This document shows positions 9,362 to 18,647 of a stretch of DNA of 23,957 bases, piece by piece. The first letter of the stretch is position 1; every line of letters starts with the position of its first letter. Location: the NCBI GenBank assembly GCA_004352715.1, contig SCFE01000032.1, forward strand, positions 538,446 through 562,402, read 5' to 3'. The notes under the pieces were generated by a model. That model made no database searches, was not told where the DNA came from, and saw only the letters and a program-made list of their open reading frames with translations. The stretch is from Hofstenia miamia (lineage: Eukaryota > Xenacoelomorpha > Acoela). The position numbers and the translations under genes were made by a program.

Positions 9362-10326
9362 TTATGGGACTCTTCTACATGGCAATCTTATCGGTTCTTC
9401 TGTAGTTGTTATGATCTTGTGTGTCTCTCCTACTGCTTTCCCCACGCTTATCTCTCCAAAATTGAATATTTTAGCGTGCTTCTGTAGTATTTTTATTAAT
9501 TCTGCTCTCTCTTCATTACCTAGGTGCTGATAGTCTTCCTCATTTATTTCCGTTATTGGATATTCTTTATCCTCCTCCACTATGTTGATCATTTTATTTA
9601 CTGTTGTTTTTTCAGTTTTAACTCTCTTCCCTTTCAGTTTCAAGGTATCCTTTTTCATATTGACCACGTGATTTGTTGCATTCAGTATTGGTATAGTGCC
9701 AATGCCTTCCTTCAGTATACATAAACTTGAGGGAATTGACAACTTTTTTGTATTAATCCCTTTCTGATCATAAATCATGTCTTCTGCAGTTATTTGATCC
9801 TCCATTTGTATTTGACACATTTTCCAATTATTTGGTAAAATCCTTATATCCTCACTTAATTGAAATTTTATTACTTCTGTGTCTTCTTCTTCTTCACGAG
9901 TTCTAATTACTTCCTCCTGCACTGATATAGTCTTGTTTGTGTAGTCAATAATAAACTTGTTATCCATTAAAAAATCGTTACCTAATATAACTTCATAAGG
10001 TAGTGAATTTTTCTCTGTATTGATAACTGTAAATGTCTGTGAGAATGTCATATTAGCTATTCATATCAGTGTTTCTATTAGTTTTCCTTTTACATCAATA
10101 TAGTCTCCCAATGCATTTATTAGTCTGCTCTTTTCACTTTGTAAATTTCTTCTTTCAAATCCTATCTTTGCTGCACATTCATCAGTGATTATTGATATTA
10201 CTGCTCCCGTATCTATGGTTGCTTTGACCATTACACCATTTATTACAACTGTGATTGTATTTGTTTTGATTAGGTCTGTTACAATTAGAATGGGTGCATG
10301 GTTTTCTGAAGGCAGCGCTCCTTCTA
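9362..10326 (-). pseudogene. Retroelement A protease and RT-connecting region
   Basis: The aspartic protease would mature the Gag-Pol polyprotein. The active site reads ATIDTGAVISI (DTGA at 10202-10213), and the second conserved element is EVILGNDFL (about 9965-9990). One in-frame TGA (10061-10063) separates them. The frame starts in the -1 phase relative to gag, directly at the slippery site 10327-10333, so expression would need ribosomal frameshifting. Downstream, the acidic linker continues to EEPIRLPCRRVP, the usual lead-in to RT, and ends at a TAA (9362-9364). The DTGA box itself is intact, in contrast with element C (NTRA). Confidence 0.9.
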
Positions 10327-10333
10327 GTTTAAA
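10308..10333 (-). promoter_or_regulatory. Gag-pro -1 frameshift site (element A)
   Basis: On the element strand gag ends ACT TTA AAC TAG. The heptamer T TTA AAC (10327-10333) is a canonical X XXY YYZ slippery sequence in the gag frame, the stop TAG (10324-10326) follows at once, and protease is open in the -1 frame. A short hairpin (GAAGG, 7-base loop, CCTTC; 10308-10324) follows, closer and weaker than typical stimulators. Element C has the same heptamer in the same place. Confidence 0.8.
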
Positions 10334-11857
10334 GTATCATTTTCTGTTTCTTCAATTTGTTCAGGCTCCTCTTCATCGTCTAACAAGTCTTCATCATCGA
10401 AATATGTTTCCTCATCCTCAATAAAATTAATTTGTTGTTTGCAGTATTTCTTTGTATGACCCTTCTTTCCGCATGTTTGACATTTCAAATCCTTTCTGTT
10501 TATTCACTTTATCGTCCCATCTTTTAAATTTATTCTAATGATTTTTTCCTTTGGTTTTCCCATTTCGTCTTTCTTTATTTTACTAGTTCCATTTATTGTT
10601 AATGGTATCATTATTTTCCATAGTGACTTGTATCCCTAATCCTTTTCTTATCATCCTTTCTAAAGAATCATCTGCATCACATTTTATTTCAAACTGTTGT
10701 TGAATTGGTTCTGGCAATCCCTTGCAAATATGAGAAAACAAATCATATTTTGAATATGTGCTCTCTCTGGAAATTAACTTCAACAGTCTTTCCACTTGCG
10801 ACCTGTAATTTTGTAAATCTTCCTTTTATTCATTTTCATACTGTTGAGTAGCATACAATATTGACTTTTAAAGCTCTCATCATCATAATACCATTGATAT
10901 TCTCCTATTAATCTCTTATAGTCTGTTTTAGTTTCTAAATCCAACACTAAATAATGTTGATATGCTGCGCCCCCCAAATATAAAGGAAAGCTTGCTGCTG
11001 CTTGCTTTTGTATTACTTTTCTTTCCTTCATGCTCATCTCAAACATTTGGATCCATTCTTTAAATGTTGGTGAGTAGCTATCTACTCTTCCTGTGAATTT
11101 CGGGAGTATTGCTTTACATGCTGGCATATCATTGTCTTCTTCTTCTGACAATATCATTTCTTTGTATATAGGTTTCATCTCACCTGATTTTTTACAGTTT
11201 TCTGTCACTTGTTTAGTTATATTTATAACCAATTTTTCCACAAATTCGTCTTCTGTTTCACAGTTCTTATACATTTCACTCTGTGTTTCTTTTACTGGAT
11301 TAGTTCCAATTAGTTTTTCTGGTTCTTGCACTATCGTATTTTGTATCACCTTAACATTTCCTTTCTCTTTGTCTTGATTTTCTTCATTCGTTAATGATAT
11401 CAATCGAATTTCATCCTTGAGATTATCAATCTCAAGTTGTTTTGAAATATTCTCTTCCCTCAGGCTAACATTTTCTTCATGCATCTAAGTCATCAGTTGT
11501 TGTAACTTCTCACTCTGTGCTTTAATCTCTTTGTTCACTACCACTAACTTTTCAATTTGTTTTTGAAATACATTTCTCTGTTCTACTAGCCTTATACTGG
11601 TATCTTGTGTAATCTCTTTAATGCGTTTGTCTTTCTCAATATTCGCCATCTCTATTTCAAACATCCTTTGAGTTAAATTTTCTATTATTTTCGTTCAACT
11701 ATCGAAAACTATGTATTTTCTTGCACTGGTTGCAGCACTATTTCTGTTGGGGAAGTCTCACTTTCAGGGGACATATTCACATTCTCTGGGGTTCTTTGAT
11801 TTTGGGGTGTTTTTTGTGTTTTGGGTTCGTCCTTTGTTTTTTACGTGAATTCACCAT
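10324..11857 (-). pseudogene. Retroelement A gag: coiled coil and CCHC zinc knuckle (broken)
   Basis: Gag would form the particle and bind RNA. A likely start is the ATG at 11855-11857 (MVNSRKKQR...), giving a basic N-terminus and a Pro/Ser/Thr/Glu-rich region (PTEIVLQPVQENT). A long coiled coil follows, with leucine/isoleucine heptads from about 11690 to 11390, interrupted by TAG before MHEENVSL. Next come an acidic region and a capsid-like part (AYQHYLVLDLETKTDYKRL; GLPEPIQQQFEI). The nucleocapsid has one zinc knuckle, CQTCGKKGHTKKYC (CX2CX4HX4C, 10441-10482), followed by a strongly acidic tail ending DTLN-stop. Two or three frameshifts and a TGA break the gene. The coiled coil matches element B. 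Confidence 0.85.
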
Positions 11858-12113
11858 CTTCATCATAAATTAGAAGTAATTGTTTCATGACACCCTTCTA
11901 ACATTTTTCTGTGCTTAAAGGTTACTCTTGCTTGTCTCATCTTTAAGTGTATTACTAATTTTCTTTACAATCGAGAAGAAACAACTATCTTAACTCGATC
12001 ATAAGTAATACTTCTTGTTCATTACGTCTTGGACTAATCTTCTTCTAAATTAACTATTTTTCACACCAATAGTATTTTCACTATAGCATTTTCTCTTTCA
12101 CGCACACTCTTCA
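11858..12113 (-). other. Leader between primer site and gag (element A)
   Basis: About 255 bases separate the primer site from the likely gag start. No open frame of note; this is where packaging signals would lie, but none can be identified by eye. Confidence 0.6.
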
Positions 12114-12133
12114 GGCGCCTGTCATGGTCGCCA
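12114..12133 (-). promoter_or_regulatory. Primer binding site (element A)
   Basis: Directly after the LTR end TCTACA the minus strand reads TGGCGACCATGACAGG. This resembles the site complementary to the 3' end of metazoan Arg-tRNA (UCG) as I recall it (TGGCGACCGTGACAGG), with one mismatch. Element B has the same first 14 bases. Confidence 0.75.
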
Positions 12134-12209
12134 TGTAGAATCTTGCCAATCCACTTTTCACACTTATTTCATAGTAACTTATTACTTTTCATAGTTGATA
12201 TGACAAAAA
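12134..12209 (-). repeat. Remnant of the 5' LTR of element A
   Basis: This 76-base piece lies between the primer site of A and the start of B's LTR. On the minus strand it ends GGCAAGATTCTACA, similar to the GGATGTTACA end of B's LTR, but the rest differs. The outer part of the LTR is missing at 12210. Confidence 0.7.
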
Positions 12210-12430
12210 TGTAGCATCACCCAAAAGGAACAAGCTGCAAACAAGAGATTAGCGTCAAATGATTAATAGTGATGAAATATAATTAGAAATATGATTGTAA
12301 AAATTTAGTTAATTATCTTATTCATTTTGTAAGATGCAACCAAGTTACAATATTGTACATTCTAAGAAAAATACTGGAGCTGATTAAGTATTATTTGACA
12401 AATTGTAACTAGCGAAATTATGCTTATGTA

Positions 12431-13071
12431 NNNNNNNNNNNNNNNNNNNNNNNNNNNNNNNNNNNNNNNNNNNNNNNNNNNNNNNNNNNNNNNNNNNNNN
12501 NNNNNNNNNNNNNNNNNNNNNNNNNNNNNNNNNNNNNNNNNNNNNNNNNNNNNNNNNNNNNNNNNNNNNNNNNNNNNNNNNNNNNNNNNNNNNNNNNNNN
12601 NNNNNNNNNNNNNNNNNNNNNNNNNNNNNNNNNNNNNNNNNNNNNNNNNNNNNNNNNNNNNNNNNNNNNNNNNNNNNNNNNNNNNNNNNNNNNNNNNNNN
12701 NNNNNNNNNNNNNNNNNNNNNNNNNNNNNNNNNNNNNNNNNNNNNNNNNNNNNNNNNNNNNNNNNNNNNNNNNNNNNNNNNNNNNNNNNNNNNNNNNNNN
12801 NNNNNNNNNNNNNNNNNNNNNNNNNNNNNNNNNNNNNNNNNNNNNNNNNNNNNNNNNNNNNNNNNNNNNNNNNNNNNNNNNNNNNNNNNNNNNNNNNNNN
12901 NNNNNNNNNNNNNNNNNNNNNNNNNNNNNNNNNNNNNNNNNNNNNNNNNNNNNNNNNNNNNNNNNNNNNNNNNNNNNNNNNNNNNNNNNNNNNNNNNNNN
13001 NNNNNNNNNNNNNNNNNNNNNNNNNNNNNNNNNNNNNNNNNNNNNNNNNNNNNNNNNNNNNNNNNNNNNNN
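12431..13071. other. Assembly gap, 641 N
   Basis: Run of N inside the LTR. The matching part of the other LTR is partly visible at 16523-16740 and 17180-17250. Any open frame drawn through it is meaningless. Confidence 0.99.
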
Positions 13072-13179
13072 ATCCAACAAACACTTTACAAAATTGAGTT
13101 TAAGTCAGTTACATCTTGACGTGAGTACATGCACTGAGCTAATGTAGGGTACACATAATTAATTCCCATTGAGCTGAGA

Positions 13180-13190
13180 TGGTGCAGTGG
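13180..13190 (+). promoter_or_regulatory. Possible Pol III A-box / SINE-like segment within LTR
   Basis: TGGTGCAGTGG matches the tRNA A-box (TRGCNNAGYNG) at all but one position and sits in a less AT-rich part (about 13168-13260), with phrases like GAGCTGAGATGG that recall insect tRNA-derived SINEs. The second LTR has it at 17344-17354. No convincing B-box follows, so this is weak. Confidence 0.25.
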
Positions 13191-13453
13191 ACTTGGTCAT
13201 CATTCATGAAGGAGGAGAACTGTGGTGTGGAGATCGGCTTCGGGCAGTAGCCCACAGATGAATTGAAAAGGAAACATCACACAGTTTTCATCACCTAAAC
13301 AATGATGATTAGTACTCAATTAACCTAACCAGTTAAACACAGAAGAAACCTCTGGCGGTTTACTATATCAGTAAATCCTCACCCGCCATTTATTTGAGTG
13401 ATAGTTACTAACAATAACACACTGTGCAAATAGGCCAGGTGGAGGATGTTACA

Positions 13454-13469
13454 TGGCGACCATGACAAA
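13454..13469 (+). promoter_or_regulatory. Primer binding site (element B)
   Basis: TGGCGACCATGACA follows the LTR end with no spacer. The 14 bases are identical to the site of element A, so both used the same, probably Arg, tRNA primer. Confidence 0.78.
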
Positions 13470-13675
13470 TAAGAACAAAGTCAACGGAGAGGAAACACAC
13501 AGCAACACTCTTTCAAAACTCTGAGACAAACTCAAAGAGAAAAGGAAAAAGGGAGCAACAGAGCAGTGAACGAAAACACAAAGTCAGCAAAGGCAGAAAA
13601 TCTTAACTGCAACAAGTGCAAACTGGACTCTTGAATCATAACCAAACTGGAAAGCCACTACGACATCAAGAAATA
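13470..13675 (+). other. Leader of element B
   Basis: A-rich stretch between primer site and the likely gag start, with no supportable gene. Confidence 0.6.
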
Positions 13676-14181
13676 ATGACAAACAACAAAAGTAACAAGA
13701 GAGGAAGCACAAAGAAAGCAATAGCAAAAACTACCACCCCTATGATGACACGATCGTCATCATACCCAAGGAATTCCGAAGCAACCCAAACCCCAGAGTC
13801 AATAAGACAGGAATCCTCTTCCAAACTGGGAACCCCAGAGATTATGGAAATCTTGAGAAAAAATAACGAAACCAAAAACTCTTGCAAAAACAAATAGGTT
13901 TACTAACAAAGAGGTTAGAAGACATTGAGCTAGCGAGTGTGGAAACAATTAGAAATATCCAAGTTGACATGGATACCAGACTAATTGAACAAAGTGAAAT
14001 ATTCCAGAATGAGATTAAGGCACTCACAACGCAACTAACAGAATCAAACAGTAGATTCCTAGAGCAGAACCAGCTGTTGCAAGAAAAGAATAATGTATTA
14101 GAGATAACAAACCAGCAGCTAATACAAGACAACAATATACAAGCCGCGGAGATAACACAACTGAGGAGCAAAATAATCTGA
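13676..14181 (+). pseudogene. Element B gag-like N-terminal region with coiled coil
   Basis: A plausible start is the ATG at 13676 (MTNNKSNKRGSTKK), giving a basic, Ser/Thr/Pro-rich N-terminus as in A. Near 13882 the frame changes and a coiled coil of about 95 residues follows, from QIGLLTKRLEDIELASVE to NNIQAAEITQLRSKII, ending at a TGA (14179-14181). It aligns with the coiled coil of element A gag: A has IRLVEQRNVFQKQIEKL where B has TRLIEQSEIFQNEIKAL. The capsid, zinc knuckle and acidic tail found in A are absent, because the sequence passes straight into accessory-ORF material. It may mediate assembly with gag from an autonomous partner, but that is inference. Confidence 0.75.
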
Positions 14182-16306
14182 CTTGAAAGAGGCAAGAGTG
14201 AACATCCAGCACAATCACACCAGGACTTGCTGGAAGCAGAAATCAATTGAGCATATGAACTGAACACAAAGAAGGATTTTCGTAAACTTATATTAGAGGA
14301 GAAGAATGCACCAGAAATTAGATACAGGACATCCACATGGCTGTTAGAAATACTGCTCACAGAAGAGAAAGATCTCAGGTTACCCATAACAGGAACCAAA
14401 GAATAAAACTCACAAAGGCTAAAAAGTTTGAAATCGCGTTATCACCAATGAACACTCAGACAAAAAACTGGATACTGAAAGGACATGTCGAAAAAGTTGA
14501 ATCCCCAAACAAAAATGAGAAACCGATGCAGATGATGGAAAAACTGATAAGTAGACTGATAATGAAGCATCACCCAACAGGAAGAATGTCAATAGTAGAA
14601 CTAGCAAATATTACAGGGATATGCCCAAGTGAGATACAGATATTCGAAGAACCCATGCAAAAGTACATGTGAGATGCAACATCAGAGACATGACTAAAAC
14701 AGCTGCAGAACCAACCATGGATAACCACGAAGAAAATAATCAAACGCAGATTAGTCAACACTGAGGACATCATACAACTAGTGAAACAGAAAAACGTGCA
14801 ACAAGTGATAGACGAGAACATGAAACGTCATGCCAGAAACAGCCTGTGATGCACATTTACGAAAATAATCAAAAGAGCCGAAATGCTAAAGAAAGGTGGA
14901 ATAACAACGCCAGTGGAGATATGCGAAATGGTGACAAAATCACAACAAGAAATCATTAAGGAAGAACTACTACTAACTTCATCGCAGTTGGTACTATCCT
15001 GAAGACACAGACAACAATTGATAGAATAAATATTGAAAAGTGGAGAGATACAAGCCAAGATAGCACAATTGAATGGATTGATACTGACAATGAGCGATTC
15101 CTGGTAGAAATAAAAGTAACAAAAGAAAAGGAGATAGCAGAAAGAAATTACCAGAGAATAAGGGAACAACAAACAGTTGCAATGATGAAACTAATGTTTA
15201 CTGAGGCATTCACATGGACAGAAATAGAAGAACTGTTGAAGCCATTCAATCAGATCGCAGTCAACGTCAAATGCATTACATCAAAAATTGATATACAAGA
15301 ACGCACACAAATGAAATTAAGCAAATGGGGACTCACACAATCATTTTGGGAGACAATCCCAGAAGTGAAAATGAACTACCCTGCCACCATTAGCTTAGCA
15401 ACAGCATCCAACACAATGGACACTTATGATGAAATTGAGAGACTCATTGATACAAAAATCTTACTATGTACGCCGTCAAAAACGATTGCAATACCCATGG
15501 TATTGAATTAATACGTGAATTCACAATGCAAAGCCATAGAAATGACAGAATGGGAAGATAACAAGAGAACAAAAAAGATACTGCTAGACAACAATAATAA
15601 GGAATGCACTTATATTGAAGGAAACATCACCCCAGATCAGTTATACACAAGAGGAAGAGCAATACACATTCAACTCCAAGAACTGAGAGATGAAATAGAG
15701 AAACGCCAGCCACAGGCAGTCATGTTATTCTCAGGAGTTAACAATATCGTATGGACTGATATGTGGGAACAAAAGTATTGCTACTATGACGTAACAAAAA
15801 GAATAGAGATTGTCACTATGATGCGCATTGGAAAGAATGATCCTGGCGAGATATCGGAGCAAGAAGTAGTGGATAACATCAGCTTTTTCTATAAAGATGT
15901 AGTGAACATGCACAGCCTACTAAAGGTCTTTACTTTCTTTTATCCGAATACACAGATGAGAGCAGACTTAGCCCACACATGTAAAGCCAATGTGCAGATG
16001 ACACTCCTAATAGCAATAAAGGGCATTTGATTATATGAGAAATACTTTGAAATTTTCTCAAGAAAAATGAATGAACTGCGGGAGATGACACCTATAGCGG
16101 AGAACATCAGAGAAGCTTGATTTTTAAAATATGCAAATACTGTCACCACCAAATGAAAAGCAGTACTGAAAATTTTGAAGCAATGCGAGTACACAACAAT
16201 AACATGGGAAGATTCTGAAGCAGAGTAATTCATATGAAATGCAGACACTCTCGTGAATGGGGAGCGACCAGTGCTGTCCATAACACAAGCTGAGGAGGGC
16301 ATGTAG
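14182..16306 (+). pseudogene. Element B accessory ORF, C-terminal part, unknown function
   Basis: From about 14240 the translation matches the accessory ORF of A. B has EEKNAPEIRYRTSTWLL where A has EEINAPDIRARTVIWIL; B has ELANITGICPSEIQIF where A has ELANKTGICPSEIDIL. A ends soon after; B continues for some 530 codons in sequence missing from A. One frame is open, apart from scattered stops, from about 14958 to 16306, including FTEAFTWTEIEELLKPF and QPQAVMLFSGVNNIVW. It ends GEERPV-like, then QAEEGM and TAG, that TAG being formed by the first bases of the 3' LTR. At least ten TGA and three TAA stops interrupt the whole region. No transmembrane segment or known catalytic signature is clear. 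The fragment GVNN after a hydrophobic strand faintly recalls block III of SGNH hydrolases; I do not rely on it. Confidence 0.75.
16289..16301 (+). promoter_or_regulatory. Polypurine tract (element B)
   Basis: GCTGAGGAGGGCA lies directly before the TGTAGC start of the 3' LTR, where plus-strand synthesis is primed. The tract is also read as codons for the last residues of the accessory ORF. Confidence 0.75.
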
Positions 16307-17611
16307 CATCACCCAAAAGGAATAAGCTGCAAACAAGAGATTAGCATCGAATGATTAATAGTGATGAAATATAATTAGAAATATGATTGTAAAAATTTAG
16401 TTAATTATCTTATTCATTTTGTAAGATGCAACCAAGTTACAATATTGTACATTCTAAGAAAAATACTGGAGCTGATTAAGTATTATTTGACAAATTGTAA
16501 CAAGCAAAATTACGCTTACGTAAGAACAGCCATATTGGCAAAAGATTAATTCAAAATTCAAAATCAGCAGGTACTTAAAATTTTTAAATAAATAGCTTAG
16601 AATTTAAGAGAATTTTGATGAACAATAAATTCTTCGGAGTTTATTTTATTTTTCATTCTTCATTTATCTGGTTTGATATTTAATAAAATGTTCAGCTAAG
16701 CAAGTTGTGTCAAGTAGTGGCTGGATTCCATCACGGGATCNNNNNNNNNNNNNNNNNNNNNNNNNNNNNNNNNNNNNNNNNNNNNNNNNNNNNNNNNNNN
16801 NNNNNNNNNNNNNNNNNNNNNNNNNNNNNNNNNNNNNNNNNNNNNNNNNNNNNNNNNNNNNNNNNNNNNNNNNNNNNNNNNNNNNNNNNNNNNNNNNNNN
16901 NNNNNNNNNNNNNNNNNNNNNNNNNNNNNNNNNNNNNNNNNNNNNNNNNNNNNNNNNNNNNNNNNNNNNNNNNNNNNNNNNNNNNNNNNNNNNNNNNNNN
17001 NNNNNNNNNNNNNNNNNNNNNNNNNNNNNNNNNNNNNNNNNNNNNNNNNNNNNNNNNNNNNNNNNNNNNNNNNNNNNNNNNNNNNNNNNNNNNNNNNNNN
17101 NNNNNNNNNNNNNNNNNNNNNNNNNNNNNNNNNNNNNNNNNNNNNNNNNNNNNNNNNNNNNNNNNNNNNNNNNNNNNNNTTTTACAGTAATGGCTACTTT
17201 AATATTAAATAACTGCAGTTAGTGTCAACGCCAGGTTGCTTTACTTATTCCATCCAACAAACACTTTACAAAATTGAGTTTANCGTGAGTACATGCACTG
17301 AGCTAATGTAGGGTACACATAATTAATTCCCATTGAGCTGAGATGGTGCAGTGGACTTGGTCAATTGTTCATGAAGGAGGAGAACTGTGGTGTGGAGATT
17401 GGCTTTGGGCAGTAGCCCACAGATGATTAGATGAGGAAACGTCACATGCTTTGTCACCTAAACAATGATGATTAGTACTCAATTAACCTAACCAGTTAAG
17501 CAGAGAAGAAACGTCTGGCGTTTTACTAAATCAGTAAATCCTCACCCTTTACTGAGTGATAGTTATTAACGTTAATACACTGTACGAATAGGCCATGTGG
17601 AGGATGTTACA
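16302..17611 (+). repeat. 3' LTR of element B (interrupted by gap)
   Basis: Begins TGTAGCATCACCC and ends GGAGGATGTTACA. It shows more internal sequence than the first LTR, including several AATAAA motifs (around 16594 and 16680) that could serve as polyadenylation signals. An N at 17283 and a gap at 16741-17179 interrupt it. The right part differs from 13072-13453 more than the left parts differ from each other. Confidence 0.88.
16741..17179. other. Assembly gap, 439 N
   Basis: Run of N inside the second LTR. Confidence 0.99.
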
Positions 17612-17948
17612 GAATTAATGGTATTATTGGACATTGAAGATTCCATTGACGCTCTAATTAACAAAAGCATTAATATACAATTGAGCATGGAAAGCAATTG
17701 TCACACACAAAAAGAGCTAGGACTCCAAACCACAGCTCCAAATGTCTACAAGAAAAAATTACCAAACATTGAAAATGCTATAAAATCAAAGCCTACTAAT
17801 ATGGAAAAAGTCTGGTCAGTGTGGTCAGTAAGGTCACATCAAACCCAACAGCAAAGCAGTAGTATATGCAGTCAATGAGGAAGGCTTCTACACCACTGAA
17901 GATGGGGAGGAAATTGCATACCAAAGCAAAGAAGAGACTTTAAACTGA
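17612..17948 (+). pseudogene. Element C gag C-terminus with degraded zinc knuckle
   Basis: At 17811-17852 the frame reads SGQCGQ-stop-GHIKPNS, which keeps the exact CX2CX4HX4C spacing with two Cys changed to Ser (TCT, AGC) and a TAA inside. The tail continues AVVYAVNEEGFYTTEDGEE and ends KEETLN-stop (TGA 17946-17948), parallel to the acidic tail and DTLN-stop of element A. The upstream part (LLDIEDSIDALINKS) is in another frame and is probably the end of the capsid region. Everything before 17612 is missing. Confidence 0.7.
17939..17948 (+). promoter_or_regulatory. Gag-pro -1 frameshift site (element C)
   Basis: ACT TTA AAC TGA: the heptamer T TTA AAC (17939-17945) sits in the gag frame next to its stop. 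The -1 frame continues as protease (LTRALAP... then ECLIVTNLL) and lines up with element A residue by residue (LEGALPS... then ILIVTDL). Conservation in two diverged copies supports a functional signal in the ancestor. Confidence 0.8.
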
Positions 17949-18261
17949 CAAGGGCACTGGCTCCAAATGGCAATGAAGAATGCTTAATTGTTACCAACCT
18001 ACTTGATTGAAATCTAATACATCTAACAATAAACAGCATCAACATAAAAGCAACAGTCAATACCAGAGCATTTGTTAAGAAATCAAAAGCATTTCTATCT
18101 TGCAAATAAACAAAATATAACCACAATAACTGTAGCAATGCTTGCTTATCTTAAAAGAGTCATATCCACACCTAAACAAAGCACAGATAACTAATATCAA
18201 CAACAATGAAATCAGCATCAGGAAAGCAATAGATGTATAACATCAAATAAACACCACATTA
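17946..18261 (+). pseudogene. Element C protease remnant
   Basis: In the -1 frame the active-site region reads INIKATVNTRAFV (about 18041-18080), against VMVKATIDTGAVI in A; Asp has become Asn and Gly has become Arg, so the enzyme is dead. A TGA precedes it. After this the frame decays, and no equivalent of the ILGNDFL motif was found with confidence. Confidence 0.65.
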
Positions 18262-18647
18262 AACAAGCCAATTTGTCAACATTGTCACAGAGTGCCTCAG
18301 CACCACCAAGACAAATATACATTAACAATCATTGAACTATTGAACAAATGACTAATTGGAAAAAGCAAGAGCCCTTATGTTTCTCCTACTGTGTTTATAA
18401 AACAAGGTGACAAACACAGATTGTGTATTGATTTCAAGATGCTCAATGATATTACGAAAAAAGGTGCATATCCTTTGCCACTAATCATTGATATTCTTTA
18501 CAGCACTGCAAAATACCAATACCTCTCCACAGTTGACCTCTGCAAGGCATACTGGCAGGTTCCCATGCAAGAATAAAATATTGAAAAAACAGATATCATC
18601 ACACTGCATGGACTCTTTGAGTGGCTCAACATGGCTTTTGGTATTTG
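18262..18647 (+). pseudogene. Element C reverse transcriptase, first part
   Basis: Starts with PICQHCHRVP (A has PIRLPCRRVP), then SKSPYVSPTVFIKQGD, RLCIDFKMLNDITKKGAYPL, STVDLCKAYWQVPM (first catalytic Asp at 18535-18537) and GLFEWLNMAFGI. A TGA at 18349-18351 and a TAA after MQE interrupt it. The domain is split at 18647 by a solo LTR and resumes at 19311. Confidence 0.9.

Larger units (their letters stand above)
4513..12209 (-). mobile_element. Retroelement A: Ty3/gypsy-type LTR retrotransposon, truncated
   Basis: Reading down from 12209 the order is LTR remnant, primer binding site, gag with coiled coil and zinc knuckle, protease, reverse transcriptase, RNase H, integrase, then a large accessory reading frame. 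RT-RNaseH-IN is the Ty3/gypsy (Metaviridae) order. The element is cut at 4513 inside the accessory frame, so the rest of that frame, the polypurine tract and the 3' LTR are absent. The 5' LTR is cut at 12209/12210, where the LTR of element B begins. Numerous stops and frameshifts show it is inactive. By comparison with element B about 1.6 kb of 3' coding sequence is missing. Confidence 0.93.
12210..13453 (+). repeat. 5' LTR of element B (interrupted by gap)
   Basis: Begins TGTAGCATCACCC and ends GGAGGATGTTACA, giving TG...CA ends with short inverted repeats. The left 221 bases match 16302-16522 with about seven differences by eye; the right part (13072-13453) matches 17251-17611 less well, about 90%. 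The gap at 12431-13071 hides the middle. Confidence 0.88.
12210..17611 (+). mobile_element. Element B: non-autonomous LTR retrotransposon lacking pol
   Basis: Two direct LTRs (12210-13453 and 16302-17611) begin TGTAGCATC and end GATGTTACA. Between them are a primer site, a gag-like coiled-coil region, part of the accessory ORF known from element A, and a polypurine tract; no protease, RT, RNase H or integrase motif occurs in the 2.85 kb interior. Such an element would need enzymes from a relative such as A or C. Each LTR holds an assembly gap and the outer flanks (AAAAA on the left, GAATT on the right) show no target duplication, so the two ends may not be true partners. Confidence 0.82.

Noticed and set aside
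12362-13097. Long open frames across the first N run
   Set aside because: Almost all codons are N; the frames exist only because N cannot be a stop. The same holds for frames across 16741-17179 and 22138-23137.
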